Shown: piece after piece, positions 1 to 8,347 of the stretch | Layout: the number at the start of each line of letters is the position of its first letter | How positions within the stretch are numbered: position 1 is the stretch's first letter | NCBI GenBank assembly: GCA_964582715.1 | Contig: CAZOSM010000002.1 | Span: 248,001 to 312,000, forward strand | DNA from: MFZZ01 sp964582715 | GTDB taxonomy: Bacteria > Patescibacteriota > Microgenomatia > UBA1406 > GWC2-37-13 | DNA: 64,000 nt | Direction of reading: 5' to 3' | Notes under the pieces: generated by a model | Databases searched by the model: none | What the model saw: the letters and a program-made list of their open reading frames with translations, nothing else | What the model was told of the DNA's origin: nothing | Position numbers and translations under genes: made by a program

Positions 1-2
1 CT

Positions 3-890
3 AAACGTGGAAACTTTTTATTTATACCACATGGCCCTCTCTTTGATATTCCTGCAGAGAAGCTTACTGTAACAGTCAGTCCAGATAAAGAAACCTATGT
101 ACAAACTGGTCTAAATGAGCTTACTGACTATCTAAAAAAAATAGCTATAGATGAAGGCTATTGGTTTATTCGTATTGCACCTCCTCTTGCTGTGTCTGAC
201 TATCATCGTGAGTTGTTTAGTAAAACTGGCTACAGAACTGCACCTATTTATATTCATGCCGAGACTATGTGGGCTGTAGATGTTTCTCAGAATGAAGATG
301 ATATATTGGCCGGTATGCGCAAAAATACCCGCTATTTGGTCAGAAAAGGGATCAAGGAAGGTATAGAAATTACGAACCACACATCACTTGATGCTATTGA
401 AGAATTTTGGAAACTCTATGAAGTAACTTTTTCCCGAGAAGACTTCACACCATTCCCAAAATCGTACATTTCTGCTGAATTTCAAGCATTTAACAAAGAA
501 AATGCTGCTCTGACGCTCCTTGGAAGAATGCCCTCGAAATTTGCCCAGGAAGGCACTTTAAAATATTTAGCTGGCTCATTAGTCCTGTTTACAAATTCAA
601 CAGGCTTCTATCACCAGGGTGCTTCGACACATTCTGAATATCCCGTAACATATCAACTGCAATGGCAAACAATATTAGAAACAAAACGTCGTGGATGCAA
701 ATACTACAATTTTTATGGTATCTACAACCCTGGCCGTACTCCACGAGCCTGGCAAGGGTTAAGTTTGTTTAAACGCGGGTTTGGTGGCTTTCAGGTAGAT
801 TACCTACCAACTCAAGATTATATTGTATCTCCTTTATACAGTTTGAGCTTCTGTATAGATAAATACTTAGCCTGGAAACGAGGTATCTAA
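3..890 (+). CDS. FemAB-family peptidoglycan bridge aminoacyltransferase (5' end outside window)
   Basis: The frame is open from the first bases of the window, so the N-terminus is missing; 295 residues are visible. The in-frame ATG at 192 is inside the protein, because coding continues upstream in the same frame. Family marks are MRKNTRYLVRKG (about residues 105-116 of the visible part), the basic stretch typical of FemA/FemB/FemX, and YQLQWQTI followed by GCKYYNFYGI (about 217-240), the C-terminal GNAT-half signature. Members of this family use aminoacyl-tRNA to add cross-bridge amino acids to lipid-linked peptidoglycan precursors at the inner face of the membrane. The amino acid used cannot be read from the sequence. 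The gene ends in TAA and is followed by 930 non-coding bases. Confidence 0.85.
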   Translation, partial: KRGNFLFIPHGPLFDIPAEKLTVTVSPDKETYVQTGLNELTDYLKKIAIDEGYWFIRIAPPLAVSDYHRELFSKTGYRTAPIYIHAETMWAVDVSQNEDDILAGMRKNTRYLVRKGIKEGIEITNHTSLDAIEEFWKLYEVTFSREDFTPFPKSYISAEFQAFNKENAALTLLGRMPSKFAQEGTLKYLAGSLVLFTNSTGFYHQGASTHSEYPVTYQLQWQTILETKRRGCKYYNFYGIYNPGRTPRAWQGLSLFKRGFGGFQVDYLPTQDYIVSPLYSLSFCIDKYLAWKRGI

Positions 891-1820
891 CTCCACTCTC
901 ACAGCCTCTTCATGTAAACACAATAAAGATTGGTATATAAGTCCAAAACGCTTACTCGCCCGATTAAAACATAAAATAGAGAAGTATTGAGCTTAAATTT
1001 TGAGGTTTAGATTGTTATGACAGCATAATAGAGAAGTGGCACATGAGGCTAAAATGACCCTAAAAGCCGTCTGAGAGAAGTAACGGAAAATTAATCTCAC
1101 GAAATGCAAAAATAAAAAACGAAATAAAAATCAAAAAAACCAAAAATAAAAATAAAGCTTAAAAACGCTTCTCTCCACTCCAGGAGAGTAGTAACGTCGT
1201 AAAAGATACAATTTACGACGTTATACACCCTTTATTCTCTCAGTCTATTTACCGCAAATTTTGATGGATCTCAATCCCTACAATAGACCAAGATTTATAA
1301 ATTAATTTTTTTATTCACTTTTCTATTTTTCTATTACTTTTATTTTTCTCATTAAACTGACTGTTTTACCTCTCTTTTGAAGTTTAGACTGCAAGAGAGG
1401 TGCTCTCTTATGTAAGACAGATATAAAGGTTATGTAAATTTTTTTAACTATATAGAAAGGCCTGCTACAGAGCCTTTATGCGGGAAATGCCGTGAAATTC
1501 ACCGGTAAAGTCCTTCTATTTTTGGAGCATAATAACAACCTAAAATAAAGGTTTTGAGCTCAAAATTGTGTAGTTATCCACATGAATAGCAATGAATTAC
1601 TCTCTCTGTTAAGTAGTTACTAAAATACTCGAACGTTTACTTTTATATCTTATAGTATTTTTAATATTTAATTATTATAGGATATTATTATTTATCCACG
1701 AACGTATATTTTTCGTTACACTTTTTATACTACTTCCCTCTCCTCTCTTCTCTACCTATGTCTCCTCATTTTTTTTAAAAGCTAATTTTAAAAGCTAAGT
1801 ATAAAATAAACTCAAATTTA
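891..1820. other. Long non-coding, AT-rich region with inverted repeats
   Basis: No convincing reading frame exists on either strand across 930 bases, which is unusual for this compact DNA. It contains A-rich and T-rich runs, a 12-bp perfect inverted repeat (1192-1223), a smaller hairpin just before it (1171-1188, CTCTCC/GGAGAG), a short AAAGGC/GCCTTT hairpin near 1457-1478 and a GTGAA-A-TTCAC palindrome near 1491-1501. One perfect DnaA-box 9-mer (TTATCCACA, 1574-1582) and one near match (1692-1700) are present. I recognised no RNase P, tmRNA, 6S or riboswitch signature. Confidence 0.6.
1192..1223. repeat. Perfect 12-bp inverted repeat with 8-nt loop
   Basis: TAACGTCGTAAA at 1192-1203 is the exact reverse complement of TTTACGACGTTA at 1212-1223, separated by 8 bases. 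It directly follows a 6-bp hairpin (1171-1188). No T-run follows on either strand that would make it a standard intrinsic terminator, so an operator or a structured RNA is equally possible. Confidence 0.75.
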
Positions 1821-2666
1821 TTACCAATTTAAGGTTAGCAGCGCAATAAAAAAAACAAAAACGCTCACAAATGTATACTCGCGAATAGTATTCTTGAAGA
1901 GTCTTCCGTCAATAAAGTGGTAAATAATACCGTTTAAGCTGTAATAAAATGCTGTAAAAATAAGTGCTGCCACGTTAGTTTTAAATGGAATAAAAGATAC
2001 AAGAACAGCAAGTTCTGACAGCAAAATCCCTATACCGATACTATACAGAAGTAGTTTTCTATTAAATATAGCTTCCGGATTAACAGACCAAAATAACTGT
2101 ATAGAAAGTATTGTTCCAACTATCAATAGAACAATTCCATTAAAAAAGAAAGATAACTTAAAAGTAAGTACAACTTGCGTAATAAGAAAAATAATAAATA
2201 CTTGCATTAAATAATTAACAGAGAAAGCAGCTCGGTATAACTGAAGGCTTTTATCTACTCCAATATTAAGAATATTCGAGGCAAGCAACATCGCATAGTA
2301 CGTGAGAGCAAAAAGAAACAAAAAAGGTAAACGAGTAAGCCATCTTACGGGAAGTAAAGAATAAAACACATATAATGCGATAGCAAGACATATAGGCATG
2401 AGGAATAACATATACCACTCTACTCCATCAATTCCTTCAAACACTGCAATATATGTGGTCATATATGACACAATAATTAATATGAATCCAAAGAGCCACC
2501 ACCACTCACTAAATGGGAAAAAGGTGCTGACAGTTAAGGTGAGCGTCATAATTGCGGTACAAATAACCACACGAATACGCTTAGGAATAATATTAATGAA
2601 GTTAAACCATTTCTTATAAACTGGATCTACCACTGGAGATAAAAACCCAAGCAGCCTTTTTTTCAT
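1821..2666 (-). CDS. Polytopic membrane protein of unknown function
   Basis: A 281-residue protein with a short basic N-terminus (MKKRLLG) followed by about eight or nine hydrophobic segments starting near residue 35 and ending at the C-terminus. Short charged loops carry few conserved-looking polar residues and I see no catalytic motif, so a transporter or enzyme role cannot be argued. It is transcribed away from the TPR gene; the two starts lie within about 100 bases, so the genes are divergent neighbours. The reverse strand upstream of the ATG is AT-rich with no Shine-Dalgarno sequence. I do not recognise the family. Confidence 0.7.
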   Translation of the reverse strand: MKKRLLGFLSPVVDPVYKKWFNFINIIPKRIRVVICTAIMTLTLTVSTFFPFSEWWWLFGFILIIVSYMTTYIAVFEGIDGVEWYMLFLMPICLAIALYVFYSLLPVRWLTRLPFLFLFALTYYAMLLASNILNIGVDKSLQLYRAAFSVNYLMQVFIIFLITQVVLTFKLSFFFNGIVLLIVGTILSIQLFWSVNPEAIFNRKLLLYSIGIGILLSELAVLVSFIPFKTNVAALIFTAFYYSLNGIIYHFIDGRLFKNTIREYTFVSVFVFFIALLTLNW

Positions 2667-2726
2667 AAAGATATTATAATGTATTTTTCAAACTGAGTTT
2701 TGAATATATTTTGCTTATTTTTGCAC

Positions 2727-2754
2727 TTGACTTTGCAGATAATTTTCTTATACT
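2727..2754 (+). promoter_or_regulatory. Promoter of the TPR gene (leaderless)
   Basis: TTGACT (2727-2732), a 16-base spacer and TATACT (2749-2754) form a near-consensus sigma-70-type promoter. Transcription would be expected about 7 bases downstream, at 2761-2762, exactly where the ATG at 2762 begins. This argues for the 2762 start rather than the in-frame ATG at 2711 and for a leaderless mRNA. Confidence 0.75.
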
Positions 2755-2761
2755 CAATGAA

Positions 2762-3595
2762 ATGGTATCAATAGATTTACTTGAACAGCAAGCAATTGAA
2801 GCTGCTATTAATTCAGAATGGGAAAAGGCAATTGAAGCAAATGCTACTATTTTAAAGAATGACTCAGAAAATATTGATGCTCACCTTAGGTTAGGTTATG
2901 CATATCTTCAAACAAATAGTCTCAAAGATGCTGAGAAACAATATAAAAAAGCTCTCAAAATTCAACCTAAAAATAATCTTGCCATTGAACATCTTGAAAA
3001 GATTGAAGTATTAAGCTCAAAAAAGAAAGCTAAGATAAGTAAACAAGTTAAATATGACTCTAATTTGTTTTTAGAAGTTCCTGGTCGCACTAAAACTGTC
3101 CAACTTGTAAATCTAGGAAAAAAAGAAGATTTAGCTGGACGCAGTATTGGTGAGGAAGTAATGCTGAAAGAAAAGAAACGAAGGCTCGAAGTTCGAAGTA
3201 TGGATAATGAATATATTGGTACTCTTCCAGATGATATATCTAAAAGACTTCTCTACTTCATCAAAGAAAATAGTCAATATATCACCTATATTAAAGAGAT
3301 AGATTTAACCGAAGTTATCGTATTTATCCGAGAGATAGAAAAAGGTAAAAAGGTAAAACAATATCCTTCCTTCCCATCAAACCCACATGTAATGCTTACT
3401 GATATTAATCAACTTGATGAGGAAGAAGATGAAGGTATGAGTGATGAGGAAAAAGATGAGGAAGATGAAGAGGCTGATGAGGATGAAGATATTGATATCG
3501 AAGATGAACAATGGGGTGACTTTGAAGAAAATGACGAAAAAGAAGATTTAGAGCGTTATGTAGATGTCGAAGACGAAGATGAGGAAGAAGAATAA
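2762..3595 (+). CDS. TPR protein with very acidic C-terminal tail
   Basis: 277 residues from the ATG placed by the promoter. Residues about 5-85 form two to three tetratricopeptide helix pairs (for example LRLGYAYLQTNSLKDAEKQY). A middle part of about 100 residues is mixed alpha/beta, with EYIGTLPDDISKRLL. This faintly recalls a HIRAN-like beta barrel, but that is only a guess. The last 70 residues are mostly Asp and Glu (EEDEGMSDEEKDEEDEEADE and more), giving a disordered acidic tail. TPRs normally mediate protein contacts; the tail could bind basic proteins or metals. The 3' end overlaps a small convergent frame on the other strand (3556-3750). Confidence 0.8.
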   Translation: MVSIDLLEQQAIEAAINSEWEKAIEANATILKNDSENIDAHLRLGYAYLQTNSLKDAEKQYKKALKIQPKNNLAIEHLEKIEVLSSKKKAKISKQVKYDSNLFLEVPGRTKTVQLVNLGKKEDLAGRSIGEEVMLKEKKRRLEVRSMDNEYIGTLPDDISKRLLYFIKENSQYITYIKEIDLTEVIVFIREIEKGKKVKQYPSFPSNPHVMLTDINQLDEEEDEGMSDEEKDEEDEEADEDEDIDIEDEQWGDFEENDEKEDLERYVDVEDEDEEEE

Positions 3596-3750
3596 TGATG
3601 TACCTTATTCTTAAAAAATACTATTGATCCACGAACTTTCTTCATGGTAATAAGTCGCATTATCTCCTCAGGAGCATGAAAATCCTTCATTGAAAACAAT
3701 GCAAGTATAAAAGAAACAATAAGAATAGCAATTAAAATATATACTACCAT
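3556..3750 (-). CDS. Small single-pass membrane protein, convergent overlap with TPR gene
   Basis: 64 residues: an N-terminal hydrophobic segment (residues 2-19), then a short basic cytosolic part with MKDFHAPEEI and RGSIVFFKNKVHHYS. The last 10-12 residues are a Ser/Thr run that is simply the antisense of the neighbouring Asp/Glu-coding repeats, so the tail is probably not under selection. The body reads like a genuine short membrane protein rather than a shadow: it extends about 155 bases beyond the TPR gene and has an ATG preceded by an AT-rich stretch. Function unknown. Confidence 0.5.
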   Translation of the reverse strand: MVVYILIAILIVSFILALFSMKDFHAPEEIMRLITMKKVRGSIVFFKNKVHHYSSSSSSSSTST

Positions 3751-3854
3751 ACTATATCAATCAATATCGTAACAGTACAATTATACTTGATTATGCTCAA
3801 TTATGCTATTCTTCTCTATTTCCCTCGTGTCTGCTATTATGATAAGTATCTATA

Positions 3855-5588
3855 ATGAAAACGCTCCATATGTTTCTTCATATTCTCAAACAGAATGCAC
3901 TTTATATCATTGTTTTCTTCCTTATTTCATTTGCCGTTTTTTATAATAGCCTTGGTAACCAGTTTGCAGTCATAGATGATCTCCCGGGATATATCGAAAA
4001 CGAACTTATTCGTAGCGTACCAAAGAGCATGTTGTCTTTACAACTCCAGCAAATGACATATGGTATTGCGTATCATTTTTTCCAGATTAATCCTCTCCCC
4101 TTGCGGGTACTCGCCCTCTTTAATCATGCTGTTGCCGGAACTTTACTATTTTTCATACTAACTTCTCTTTTTAATAAAAGAGTTGCCTTTATCTCAGTTT
4201 GTTTATTTCTTGTCCACCCCGTAACAACAGAAGCAATAAACTGGATTAGTGCTCAATTTTATATTGTTATGGCAATCTTTTTATATCTAGGCATACTAAG
4301 CCTTATCGGCTATCGTAAGACTGGTAAGAGGCTGTATCTTTATTCTGTTATTATCCTTTTTGCTCTTGATATCGTTCTTATTCGTCATGCATGGGTATTT
4401 ATTTATCCATTTATCATTATTGTTTTTGATTATTTTTTTCTGGAAAGAGATAAAACTCATTCATTCTATAAACATTTTATCGGCTGGGTTATCCCGCTTG
4501 TGATCCTTTTTATTTTATTTAATTTTTCAGATCAATACACAGCTCGTATGCTTAGTAGAAACGAAACTGGTAAGGAATTACAGAACCAACAAGCTCTTAT
4601 ACCTATTATTCAAGGATATCCATACTCAATCTATAGTATGATGCGTTTATATCTTTTCCCACAACATCTCACTGTGTACTATGATGGTAATAAAATAACG
4701 TTAACTACAGTAATACTAATGTACACTGCCTTTATTTCATATGCTCTTTCTATATGGTATTTCTTCAATAAAAATAAAAAAATTGCTGGTTTACTGGCAC
4801 TCCTTGTTATATTCTTACTTCCTGTGTTTAGCCCTAAAAAAATAACCTGGTTTATTACTGAAAGATACTTATATGCAGGAACAGCGTTCTTCACTACCCT
4901 ACTCACCTTATTACTATTTCAGATCCAAAAACAACTTAAATGGCAATATACTGCCTTTGCGATATCTTTTATTATTTTTCTTAGCTATACATATCGAAGC
5001 ACACTCAGGAATAATGACTGGAAAACTCCTGAAACAATAGCAAAGGCCACTATACAAACTTCCCCATATACTGTACGTCCATATAACGATTTGGCAGGAT
5101 ATTATGTACTTCAGAATAGATTTAATGATGCAAAGCGCTACTATATTGAAGCATTACAAGTAAGTCCTTCTATGACAGCTGTGAGAAATTTAGGACATAT
5201 CTATTTAGAAACTGAGTTTGACCCCCACACGAAGACACTTTCCTACCCTCCAGATCAACTGTATAACGAGGCGCAGAAGATGATACAAAATGAAGAGTAT
5301 TATGCTGCCGCTTATTATTTAAATGAAGTCCTAGCTCAGGAACCCAATAATACTGATGCACTGAATAGAATAGCAGAATTATATGTCATGTATGGAAAAC
5401 CACGGCAGGCAGAATTGATTCTGCAAGATATAGTTACAAAACAGATTCAAAATGCTGATACCTATTATATTTTAGCTTACATAGCATTTATGAGTAACCA
5501 TTATGAAGAAGCAGCAGCATATGCAAACAATGCTCTCACATTTGATCCAAATCACCATCAATCACTACTTTTATTGCAACAACTCTAA
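3855..5588 (+). CDS. GT-C-type membrane glycosyltransferase with C-terminal TPRs (TMTC-like)
   Basis: 577 residues. Ten or more hydrophobic segments fill residues about 15-385, then TPR repeats occupy about 395-577 (for example EEYYAAAYYLNEVLAQEPNN). The first outside loop carries the acidic motif VIDDLPGYIEN, the place where GT-C enzymes keep a catalytic Asp. The layout of polytopic GT-C domain plus TPRs matches the protein O-mannosyltransferase/TMTC-like family, which moves sugars from polyprenyl-phosphate carriers to proteins at the outer membrane face. The acceptor is unknown. It lies beside lgt and a LytR_C-like gene, so an envelope role is likely. No Shine-Dalgarno site precedes the ATG. 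Confidence 0.75.
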   Translation: MKTLHMFLHILKQNALYIIVFFLISFAVFYNSLGNQFAVIDDLPGYIENELIRSVPKSMLSLQLQQMTYGIAYHFFQINPLPLRVLALFNHAVAGTLLFFILTSLFNKRVAFISVCLFLVHPVTTEAINWISAQFYIVMAIFLYLGILSLIGYRKTGKRLYLYSVIILFALDIVLIRHAWVFIYPFIIIVFDYFFLERDKTHSFYKHFIGWVIPLVILFILFNFSDQYTARMLSRNETGKELQNQQALIPIIQGYPYSIYSMMRLYLFPQHLTVYYDGNKITLTTVILMYTAFISYALSIWYFFNKNKKIAGLLALLVIFLLPVFSPKKITWFITERYLYAGTAFFTTLLTLLLFQIQKQLKWQYTAFAISFIIFLSYTYRSTLRNNDWKTPETIAKATIQTSPYTVRPYNDLAGYYVLQNRFNDAKRYYIEALQVSPSMTAVRNLGHIYLETEFDPHTKTLSYPPDQLYNEAQKMIQNEEYYAAAYYLNEVLAQEPNNTDALNRIAELYVMYGKPRQAELILQDIVTKQIQNADTYYILAYIAFMSNHYEEAAAYANNALTFDPNHHQSLLLLQQL

Positions 5589-5597
5589 TATCTTACC

Positions 5598-6512
5598 TTA
5601 CTCTACTCGCCATTCTTTTTCTATATTACCGAGTATAAAAACAATATCATATACATCTGTATTACCTTTTTGTATTTCACAAGAAAAGAACTGAGAAAGG
5701 TCTGCAGCTGTTTTTGATACTTCAGCTGTATTCTCTATAATACGACATGCCTTATGATTTTCTAAATCAAGGCTGATATCACTTACACGGATACCATTAC
5801 CTTCAAGCAAACTACCTAAGCTTTGAGCAACAGAATAACTTGTTGGGTAACGAATTTGGACACTTTTCTGTTCATCTCTGTATTGGGTCTGGTATAAAAG
5901 CCCGATACTCTTTTTAATAAATGATTCATCTTGAAACAAAATATCATTAAGTAGTTTGTTTTCCTTTTCCTCATATGCAATGAGATGAAAATCTTCATTA
6001 CTCTTTTGGGTAAAAGATAGTATTAGATATAATCTATCAAAAAAATTTGCATTTGAATTTAAAGTTAATAATTGTGTAATTGTAGGTTTACGCTTCTCTG
6101 TAGGTACTTGAGCACCATAATATACCTCCTCAGAATCTGGATAGAAATAATATGTTACAAATGAAGTGGTCCCAATAGAAAAAGTCCTTTGATAAATAGC
6201 CTTATTATGGTCGAGTTTTGCTAACTTTCCGAGTGAACCCAATCTATAGTTGCCATAACCTCCTGGCACTTGCATTTTGAGGTCTGCCGGGAAATACATT
6301 ACATAATGTCTGGCATCCTTTTTGTCTAAGGAGTAAAAAGAAGTATCTTGACCATAGAAGACCACATTGATACGGCTATTTTCGGCATTAAATAATGACT
6401 CTTTAAATAATACAACACCCTTATATATTAGATAACCAGCAATAAATACCCCGAGAAGAATATAAATAAATCGATAATACTGGTGAATATTGCGCGAAGA
6501 CAATGGTGACAT
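5598..6512 (-). CDS. Single-pass membrane protein with LytR_C-like C-terminal domain
   Basis: 304 residues with one N-terminal membrane segment (about 15-33) and a large outside part. RINVVFYGQDTSFYSLD and the following stretch recall a diverged LytR-CpsA-Psr (LCP) start. Residues about 215-300, from VQIRYPTSYSVAQSLGSLL to FILGNIE, resemble the LytR_C domain often attached to LCP proteins. The usual LCP arginine cluster is not evident, so phosphotransferase activity is doubtful. It is the last gene of a probable lgt - zinc finger - this gene operon (gap 34 bases). An envelope-assembly role is inferred, not shown. Confidence 0.5.
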   Translation of the reverse strand: MSPLSSRNIHQYYRFIYILLGVFIAGYLIYKGVVLFKESLFNAENSRINVVFYGQDTSFYSLDKKDARHYVMYFPADLKMQVPGGYGNYRLGSLGKLAKLDHNKAIYQRTFSIGTTSFVTYYFYPDSEEVYYGAQVPTEKRKPTITQLLTLNSNANFFDRLYLILSFTQKSNEDFHLIAYEEKENKLLNDILFQDESFIKKSIGLLYQTQYRDEQKSVQIRYPTSYSVAQSLGSLLEGNGIRVSDISLDLENHKACRIIENTAEVSKTAADLSQFFSCEIQKGNTDVYDIVFILGNIEKEWRVE

Positions 6513-6546
6513 ACCCTACTCTAGCATAAATCAGTATGAAGGTCTA

Positions 6547-6900
6547 TTATCTCTTCATCTGTGATTCGCACTCTACACAATAGCTTGTTTCTGGTACAAG
6601 TTCTAAGCGTTTTAAAGGTATTTCTTTATTACATCTCTTACAATAACCATAGCGACCTTTTTCAATTCGAACGAGAGCATTTTTAATATCTTCCAAACGA
6701 TCTCTTAATGTTTCCATTTCAGCTTCAATTCTCTGATGAGCTTCCTGTTCACGCACATCATTATCTACAGCAGCATTATCTGTTGCATAATCAGGATCAC
6801 TAAACGGATCATCCTTTTTTAACTCAACGATACGGTTTTCTATATCTAATTCTTCCTGAATTAATCGTTTTTTAAGTTGTTCAATTTCTTGTTTTTTCAT
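6547..6900 (-). CDS. TraR/DksA-type C4 zinc-finger protein
   Basis: 117 residues. The N-terminal two thirds form a long helical hairpin (MKKQEIEQLKKRL onward) and the C-terminus has CKRC and CVEC separated by 17 residues, the DksA/TraR four-cysteine zinc finger. An Asp-rich turn (DDPFSDPDYATDNAAVDND) lies where DksA has its acidic coiled-coil tip. Such proteins enter the RNA polymerase secondary channel and adjust promoter response. It lies 11 bases after lgt and 34 before the LytR_C-like gene, all on the minus strand. Confidence 0.88.
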   Translation of the reverse strand: MKKQEIEQLKKRLIQEELDIENRIVELKKDDPFSDPDYATDNAAVDNDVREQEAHQRIEAEMETLRDRLEDIKNALVRIEKGRYGYCKRCNKEIPLKRLELVPETSYCVECESQMKR

Positions 6901-6911
6901 AAGCTATTTCA

Positions 6912-7718
6912 TTAAGATTTTTCTTTTTTAGGTTTTCCGGAAAAAGAAAACAAAGCAGATAATCTTTTCATTAATAATTTCCTAAAATAATAGATCAAAT
7001 ATATACTTACTGTCAAGAGCATCAAACTACTGGCAATCATATCAAAGGTTATCCCAAATGCTATTGTTCTAAATGCTTTCAACCGATCAAATGCTACTGA
7101 TATTAAACTAAAGCAGAATATAAAAAACCATAAATTAAAGCCTTCTGACAAGTGTTCTCTTCTTACCTGCTTGACTATATTATGGGCAAAAAAACTGCTT
7201 ATAAAGAACAAAATACTTTCATAAAGAGGAGTTAAATGCCTGGCTCCATCCAGGTTAGGATATGTTAATTTTAAAAAGAAATTTGTTTGAGTTCCGATCT
7301 CTGAGCCAGAAAAGAAACTGCCTAGTTTTACTATTGCAATAGTCAATAATAAAGGAGGAATTATATAATCTATCAGTTTCCAGAAAGACATCCTTCTTGA
7401 AAGCGTAAAGAGATATAAAGAAAGTATGAAACCTAAAATGGTTCCAATTCCATGCATACCAGGATATCCATTGATAAGGAAGAATTTAAGGATATCAAAA
7501 CCAAAATCTTCAAAATGTAATGCTACATAAAGTAATCTCCCCACAAACAATCCTCCAAACAGCGAAAGAAAAATACCATCAAAAACGTCGTCTTCTTTAT
7601 ACGAAGTTAAGGTTACATTCTTCCAAACCCAAAATGTCCCCCATAAGAATGCAAGGACTAGGAACACTCCTTGCGTGTATATTTTAATAAACCACAGATC
7701 TAGTAATACGGGAAGCAT
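6912..7718 (-). CDS. lgt: Prolipoprotein diacylglyceryl transferase
   Basis: 268 residues with about seven membrane segments. GRLLYVALHF, GMHGIGTILGF and FSGSEIG follow the order of Lgt motifs, and PLYESILFF is the C-terminal signature. The enzyme transfers diacylglyceryl from phosphatidylglycerol to the lipobox cysteine of prelipoproteins. A clear client is the lipoprotein at 39533-40438. First gene of a minus-strand operon; its start faces the HAD gene at 7762 across 43 bases that must hold both promoters. Confidence 0.88.
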   Translation of the reverse strand: MLPVLLDLWFIKIYTQGVFLVLAFLWGTFWVWKNVTLTSYKEDDVFDGIFLSLFGGLFVGRLLYVALHFEDFGFDILKFFLINGYPGMHGIGTILGFILSLYLFTLSRRMSFWKLIDYIIPPLLLTIAIVKLGSFFSGSEIGTQTNFFLKLTYPNLDGARHLTPLYESILFFISSFFAHNIVKQVRREHLSEGFNLWFFIFCFSLISVAFDRLKAFRTIAFGITFDMIASSLMLLTVSIYLIYYFRKLLMKRLSALFSFSGKPKKEKS

Positions 7719-7761
7719 GATTTCTAGTATAATAAAAATTCATCTATAATCAATTATAGTT

Positions 7762-8346
7762 ATGCAAAATAAAAAACTAAAAGTAGGATTTGACCTAGAT
7801 GGTGTGCTCCTCTATAACCCAGCTCGCATCTTTCGCCCTGTTACCATAACATTAAAAAAAGTACTACCAAAAAAGAAAACAAACAGTGTAATTCATTTTT
7901 ATTATCCAAAATCTTCATTAGAAAAACTCATCTGGCGCATTGTGCATTGGTCTAGTATGTTTCCCGCTGAAGGACTGGCTGATATTGAGAAGCTGGCAAA
8001 AGATGGCAAAATTGAGCCATATATTATTACCAGTCGTTATGATAGTTTAAAAGATGATTTCCACAACTGGCTCAAAAAAATGAATGCTCATGTCATCTTT
8101 AAAGGCACCTTTCATAATAAAACAGATATGCAGCCACACGAGTTTAAGGAAAAAATGGTTAAAGAACTTGGGCTAGATTATTTTATAGAAGATAACTGGG
8201 ATATTGTCAGTCATATTAATAAAAATACTAAAACAAAGGGAATCTGGATTACAAATTTATTTGATAAACACATTGATTACGATTTGAAATACTTATCATT
8301 AAGAGATGCGATGAATTTTATAAAGAAAAAAGTTAATTCTAAATAA
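7762..8346 (+). CDS. HAD-superfamily hydrolase
   Basis: 194 residues. Motif I is DLDGVLLYNP near residue 10, motif II is YIITSRYDS near residue 90 and the acidic motif IV is FIEDNWD near residue 150. This is the order of a HAD phosphatase with a small cap, similar to 5'-nucleotidase-like or phosphoglycolate-type members; the substrate is not evident. TATAAT (7745-7750) lies just upstream and no Shine-Dalgarno is present. The stop codon is separated from the next start by a single T (TAATATG), so the GT-C gene that follows is probably translationally coupled. Confidence 0.8.
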   Translation: MQNKKLKVGFDLDGVLLYNPARIFRPVTITLKKVLPKKKTNSVIHFYYPKSSLEKLIWRIVHWSSMFPAEGLADIEKLAKDGKIEPYIITSRYDSLKDDFHNWLKKMNAHVIFKGTFHNKTDMQPHEFKEKMVKELGLDYFIEDNWDIVSHINKNTKTKGIWITNLFDKHIDYDLKYLSLRDAMNFIKKKVNSK

Positions 8347-8347
8347 T

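Noticed and set aside
192..194. ATG at 192 as start of the FemAB gene
   Set aside because: The frame continues open upstream to the window edge with protein-like sequence, so this Met is internal.
1480..1520. Short stretch resembling part of a cobalamin riboswitch
   Set aside because: Only isolated words match; the conserved core and a downstream target gene are missing.
891..1820. Possible RNase P or tmRNA gene in the long gap
   Set aside because: I could not find the conserved core sequences of either RNA on either strand.
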